The notes below the pieces were generated by a model. The model saw only the letters and a program-made list of their open reading frames with translations, was not told where the DNA came from and made no database searches. A stretch of 10,453 bases of DNA from an uncultured Lactobacillus sp. (GTDB lineage: Bacteria > Bacillota > Bacilli > Lactobacillales > Lactobacillaceae): positions 1 to 10,453 of the forward strand of contig CALYQE010000064.1 in assembly GCA_945281075.1 (NCBI GenBank), read 5' to 3'. Both the position numbers and the translations under genes were made by a program. Positions 7,392 to 10,453 of this stretch are shown here, in pieces (positions within the stretch are counted from its first letter, which is position 1; each line of letters begins with the position of its first letter).

Positions 7392-7420
7392 TTGTGAGTG
7401 AAATAATATTCTTGTATAAA
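7392..7420 (+). promoter_or_regulatory. Probable proximal promoter of the amino acid ABC operon
   Basis: TTGTGA (7392-7397) and TATAAA (7415-7420) are 17 bp apart, giving a start near 7427 and a leader of about 100 nt before the ATPase ATG at 7530. An AAAAGT/ACTTTT inverted repeat (7432-7448) lies just past the start and could be an operator or a weak RNA hairpin. Confidence 0.5.
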
Positions 7421-7529
7421 TTTTAGTTAAAAAAAGTGTTAAACTTTTAAAAATTTTAACGGCTATTGTAAAATAGTCTTAATTGACTTTATATATTTTA
7501 TTGCAATGACAATGAAAGGGGCGATAACA

Positions 7530-8267
7530 ATGTCGATGATAGAGTTCCATGACGTGCAAAAATATTATGGCCATTTTCATGCACTGCACGACATTAATTT
7601 GGAGATTGATGAAGGCGAGACGGTGGTTTTAATTGGACCATCTGGTTCAGGTAAGAGTACCTTGGTACGGACCGTGAACGGACTAGAATCAATCCAAAAG
7701 GGTCAGTTAATTGTTAACGGACACGATTTGTCAGATCCTAAGACTAACTTGAATATTTTGCGTAGTGATGTCGGAATGGTCTTCCAGCACTTTAATCTAT
7801 ACAAGAATAAAGATGTTCTTGAAAATATTATGTTAGCGCCAAGAATTGTCAGCCATATTCCAGAAGAAGAGAACAAAAAGCAGGCAATGGAATTGCTTGA
7901 AATGGTTGGTCTGGAAAAATGGGCTCACAATATGCCTTCACAGATTTCTGGTGGGCAAAAACAACGTGTTGCGATTGCTAGAACATTAGCAATGAAGCCT
8001 AAGCTTATTTTATATGATGAACCAACAAGTGCGCTTGATCCGGAAATGATCGATGACGTTTTACAGGTTATTAAAAAAGTTACCAGCGAAAGCGGGATGA
8101 CTTCGCTAATTGTTACTCACGAAATGGGCTTTGCTAAGGAAGTTGCTAACCGGGTTATTTTTATGGATCAAGGCCAAATCGTTGAAGATGACGATAGTTC
8201 AACCTTTTTCAAGCAGCCTAAGACAGTGCGGGCACAGCAATTCTTGAGCAAAATCATCTCTCACTAA
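7530..8267 (+). CDS. glnQ: Polar amino acid ABC importer ATPase (GlnQ family)
   Basis: This 245-residue ATP-binding subunit powers uptake through the two permeases encoded downstream. It has Walker A GPSGSGKST (36-44), a Q-loop FQHFNLY, the signature SGGQ (140-143), Walker B with Asp163-Glu164 in LILYDEPTSALD, and the switch His197 in VTHEM. The sequence is of the PAAT family (glutamine, glutamate, arginine, cystine and similar). I chose the ATG at 7530 over the in-frame ATG at 7506. Only 7530 has a ribosome binding site (AAAGGGG at 7515-7521, 8 nt away), and MSMIEF is the usual GlnQ beginning. The longer form would add eight residues with no support. The stop overlaps the AAGGAGG of the binding-protein gene, so the genes are translated as an operon. 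Confidence 0.95.
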   Translation: MSMIEFHDVQKYYGHFHALHDINLEIDEGETVVLIGPSGSGKSTLVRTVNGLESIQKGQLIVNGHDLSDPKTNLNILRSDVGMVFQHFNLYKNKDVLENIMLAPRIVSHIPEEENKKQAMELLEMVGLEKWAHNMPSQISGGQKQRVAIARTLAMKPKLILYDEPTSALDPEMIDDVLQVIKKVTSESGMTSLIVTHEMGFAKEVANRVIFMDQGQIVEDDDSSTFFKQPKTVRAQQFLSKIISH

Positions 8268-8278
8268 GGAGGCCGATT

Positions 8279-9094
8279 ATGAAAAAGAAATTTTGGCTAT
8301 TTCCTTTATTAGTGTGTATCTTAATGCTGACAGGCTGTGGTAAGAGCTTGAGTGATCAATCTGTTTTGAAAAATGTTAAGCAATCAAACACGATCACCTG
8401 GGGTGTTAAGGGAGATGTAAAACTTTTCGGTTTAATTGACGTTCGTGATGGTCAACAAAAAGGGTTTGATGTTGATATGGCGAAGGCCATTACCAAACAT
8501 ATTTTGGGGCCAAAAGGACGGGCAGAGTTTGTGACTACTACTTCGCAGTCGAGAGTGCCTTTGTTGAAGAATGGCAACGTTGATGCGGTTATTGCCACCA
8601 TGACGATAACTCCTGAACGTAAAAAAGTAATTTCTTTTTCAAATTCATACTTTGATGCGGGACAGTCACTGCTCGTACCAAAAAGTTCAAAAATCAAAAG
8701 TATTAAGGATTTAGCAGGCAAAACTGTGATTGGGGTAGTTGGCTCGAATTCGGTTGACAACGTTAGAAAAGTTGCCCCGAAAGCTAAAATCATCGAGCTG
8801 CAGGACTATGCTCAGGCAATGAATGCTTTGAAATCTGGTCAAGGTGATGCCTTAACAACAGATAACGGTATTTTATTTGGACTAGCAGTTCAAAATCCAA
8901 GTTACGAGGTTCGAGGTGGAACCTTTACAGTTGAACCATATGGTGTTGCGGTTAATAAGGGACAAACTGGATTTACCAAGGCTGTTGATAAAGCTGTTCT
9001 TGAGATGCAGCATAGTGGTGAATATAATCGCTTAATTAAAAAGTGGTTTGGCGATGTTCCAGGATTTAATTATAAGGAGCTGTATCGCCGATGA
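8279..9094 (+). CDS. glnH: Amino acid ABC importer substrate-binding lipoprotein (SBP family 3)
   Basis: This extracellular binding protein (271 residues) captures the amino acid and hands it to the permeases. It starts with a lipoprotein signal: basic MKKK, a hydrophobic core and the lipobox LTGC, with the lipidated Cys20. The mature part has family-3 features: GFDVD (62-66), SRVPLL with Arg92 for the substrate carboxylate, TMTITPER (108-115), the IGVVGSNS hinge-region segment, and GDALTTD (189-195) with the amino-group aspartate. These resemble glutamine/glutamate binding proteins, but the specificity is inferred. AAGGAGG is 6 nt before the ATG. Its stop overlaps the next start as ATGA, implying translational coupling. 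The context of one ATPase and two permeases makes a complete importer. Confidence 0.94.
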   Translation: MKKKFWLFPLLVCILMLTGCGKSLSDQSVLKNVKQSNTITWGVKGDVKLFGLIDVRDGQQKGFDVDMAKAITKHILGPKGRAEFVTTTSQSRVPLLKNGNVDAVIATMTITPERKKVISFSNSYFDAGQSLLVPKSSKIKSIKDLAGKTVIGVVGSNSVDNVRKVAPKAKIIELQDYAQAMNALKSGQGDALTTDNGILFGLAVQNPSYEVRGGTFTVEPYGVAVNKGQTGFTKAVDKAVLEMQHSGEYNRLIKKWFGDVPGFNYKELYRR

Positions 9095-9729
9095 TTAATA
9101 TTTTTACAAAATTTAGCAGCCAACTTCTTGTAGGACTAGGCTGGACCGTATTATCTAGTGTGATTGCTTTGTTTTTCAGCTTGATTATTGGTACCGTTTT
9201 TGCCATCTTGGAGGTCTTACCTAATAAAGTTGCGCGGGTAATTGGCCGTGCATATGTGGAAATCCTGCGGAATATTCCACTCTTGGTAATTACGATGTTC
9301 TTTTACTTGGTTATTCCTAAATATGTCATTAAGATTGATGGCTTTACAGCCGGAACGATTGGACTGACGCTTTATACCTCAGCTTTTATTGCTGAAACAA
9401 TCCGGTCAGGAATTCAATCCGTTTCGGGTGGTCAAATGGAAGGTGCGCGCTCAACGGGGATGACTTATTGGCAAGCCATGCGTTACATTATTTTGCCGCA
9501 AGCGTTCAAGATTGTGATTCCCCCACTTGGCAATCAGTTTGTTAACTTGGTTAAAAACTCATCGGTACTTGCCTTTGTTGCAGGTTTTGACTTGATGTAC
9601 CAGGCAAACTCAATTGCATCAACTACTTTTGACACGATTAACAGTTATTTAGTAGTCGGGATTTTATACTTAATTATCACCATGCCGCTTAGTTACTACA
9701 TGCAGCATCTGGAAAAGAAGTTAGCCTAG
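9091..9729 (+). CDS. Amino acid ABC importer permease, first subunit
   Basis: This 212-residue inner-membrane subunit of the His/Glu/Gln permease family has about five membrane helices. The family segment EILRNIPLL (57-65) leads the core. The ATPase-coupling EAA loop runs from Glu117 to Ala138 (EGARSTGMT through ILPQA). The start overlaps the preceding stop (ATGA), with AAGGAG 11 nt upstream, so translation is coupled to the binding-protein gene. It pairs with the second permease 16 bp downstream, most likely as a heterodimer. The 21 residues from Arg105 to Thr125 are identical in both permeases, marking them as tandem duplicates held to one shared ATPase. Confidence 0.94.
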   Translation: MINIFTKFSSQLLVGLGWTVLSSVIALFFSLIIGTVFAILEVLPNKVARVIGRAYVEILRNIPLLVITMFFYLVIPKYVIKIDGFTAGTIGLTLYTSAFIAETIRSGIQSVSGGQMEGARSTGMTYWQAMRYIILPQAFKIVIPPLGNQFVNLVKNSSVLAFVAGFDLMYQANSIASTTFDTINSYLVVGILYLIITMPLSYYMQHLEKKLA

Positions 9730-9745
9730 AAGGAGGGACAGTAAA

Positions 9746-10399
9746 ATGCAAAACTGGATTAATGCCTTTTCTTGGCTAAACGTACGCTTTTTATTGATGG
9801 GCCTTTGGGTAACGATCTATATCTCAGTTATCTCAGTAATACTAAGCTTTATCTTTGGTTCCATTTTGGGAATTATTAGATATTCAAAAATTAAGTATGT
9901 TTCCAAGATAGTCGGTTTTATTATTGATATTGTTCGTAATGTACCTTTATTGCTGATTATCTTCTTTACCTATTTTGGCTTGCCAAACTTTGGCTTAAGA
10001 CCGGAAACTATTCCGGCAGCAATCATTGCAATGACCGTTTTTGAATCAAGCATGATCGCGGAAATTGTCCGGTCAGGAATTCAATCGGTTTCTGGCGGCC
10101 AAATGGAAGGCGCAAGATCAACGGGAATGACTTTTGTTCAAGCCCTATGGCACATTGTGTTGCCGCAGGCTTATAAAAACATGATTCCAACAATCATCAG
10201 TCAATTTGTTTCGCTAATTAAGGATACTTCGTTAGCGACAATTATCGTTGTGCCCGAAATGATGCAGCATGCACAAGTTATTTATGGTCAAGACGCAAAT
10301 TATATCTTACCGATGTTTGCGGCCTTGGCAGTACTTTACTTCATCATTTGTTTTACTTTGTCAGTCATTGGCAATGTAATAGGAAAGCATTTAACTTAA
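9746..10399 (+). CDS. Amino acid ABC importer permease, second subunit
   Basis: This 217-residue membrane subunit is a paralogue of the preceding permease, with the same IVRNVPLL segment (62-69) and an EAA loop starting at Glu121. Outside the coupling region the two differ widely, as is usual for the two halves of GlnM/GlnP-type permeases. AAGGAGG lies 9 nt before the ATG. The stop overlaps the AAAGGAG that serves the next reading frame, so the transcript probably continues. The amino acid specificity cannot be read from the permease. Confidence 0.94.
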   Translation: MQNWINAFSWLNVRFLLMGLWVTIYISVISVILSFIFGSILGIIRYSKIKYVSKIVGFIIDIVRNVPLLLIIFFTYFGLPNFGLRPETIPAAIIAMTVFESSMIAEIVRSGIQSVSGGQMEGARSTGMTFVQALWHIVLPQAYKNMIPTIISQFVSLIKDTSLATIIVVPEMMQHAQVIYGQDANYILPMFAALAVLYFIICFTLSVIGNVIGKHLT

Positions 10400-10411
10400 A
10401 GGAGAAAAATA

Positions 10412-10453
10412 ATGGCTAGACCAACTAGTAAAGCTGATTTGATTGAGGCAAGC
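10412..10453 (+). CDS. Start of a probable ClbS/DfsB-family (DUF1706) protein, partial
   Basis: Only 14 codons are present, beginning MARPTSKADLIEAS. This opening matches the characteristic N-terminus of ClbS/DfsB four-helix proteins (MARPTxKxxLxxA), a family including the colibactin self-protection protein ClbS; the role of lactobacillal members is unknown to me. AAAGGAG overlaps the permease stop and is 7 nt from the ATG, so the gene probably belongs to, or is read from, the ABC operon. The identification rests on a very short segment. Confidence 0.6.
   Translation, partial: MARPTSKADLIEAS

Larger units (their letters stand above)
7229..7529. other. 301-bp intergenic region between divergent genes
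   Basis: This AT-rich stretch holds the upstream regions of the reductase (minus) and of the ABC importer (plus). It contains two candidate plus-strand promoters, a GC-richer patch with overlapping hairpins (7354-7396), a weak AT hairpin at 7432-7448 (AAAAGT/ACTTTT), and a weak hairpin at 7461-7478 (GGCTATT/AATAGTC). No T-box signature, known riboswitch or clear intrinsic terminator was recognised. Confidence 0.6.

Noticed and set aside
7461..7478. GGCTATT/AATAGTC hairpin as a terminator before the ABC operon
   Set aside because: The stem is weak, contains a G-U pair and is not followed by a T tract.
7506..7529. Upstream in-frame ATG for the ABC ATPase
   Set aside because: No ribosome binding site precedes 7506, while AAAGGGG is well placed for 7530, and the eight extra residues do not resemble GlnQ proteins.
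7229..7529. T-box or glutamine-type riboswitch for the amino acid importer
   Set aside because: The T-box AGGGTGGNACCGCG signature is absent and nothing matches the known amino acid aptamers.

Overview
The window looks like chromosome from a low-GC Gram-positive bacterium of the Lactobacillus type. The grounds are AT-rich intergenic DNA, strong AGGAGG-type ribosome binding sites, a lipoprotein signal with an LTGC lipobox, a beta-glucoside-family PTS enzyme II, and protein sequences that read like lactobacilli of the L. delbrueckii/acidophilus/helveticus group. The species assignment is inference. No mobile element, CRISPR array, rRNA or tRNA is visible.

Layout. From the left edge to 1289 (minus strand) lies the N-terminal 429 codons of a PTS EIIBC sugar permease. 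It has a consensus promoter and a 9-bp inverted repeat at the predicted transcription start. Diverging from it (1506-3882, plus) is a two-gene operon. It encodes a cytosolic metallophosphatase related to 5'-nucleotidases and a membrane protein with the concentrative nucleoside transporter (CNT/NupC) layout. The transporter lacks the usual nucleoside-binding residues. Next (3895-6731) comes a P-type cation ATPase with its own promoter and a leader that I read as a yybP-ykoY manganese riboswitch. An 11-bp helix closing the aptamer would compete with the 5' arm of an intrinsic terminator, which fits a metal-ON switch for Mn2+ efflux. A bidirectional terminator separates it from the convergent free methionine-(R)-sulfoxide reductase gene (6779-7228, minus).

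A 301-bp intergenic region (7229-7529) follows. It holds candidate plus-strand promoters, two overlapping and mutually exclusive hairpins, and an unsupported small Cys-containing reading frame. From 7530 to 10399 there is a tightly packed four-gene polar amino acid ABC importer: ATPase, lipoprotein binding protein and two permeases. The last gene is followed after 12 bp by the first 14 codons of what looks like a ClbS/DfsB-family protein running off the right edge.

Most of the window is recognisable, known biology. The best leads are the paired metallophosphatase and divergent CNT protein (possibly one nucleotide- or nucleoside-related function with altered substrate), the riboswitch architecture, and the unexplained leader of the ABC operon.
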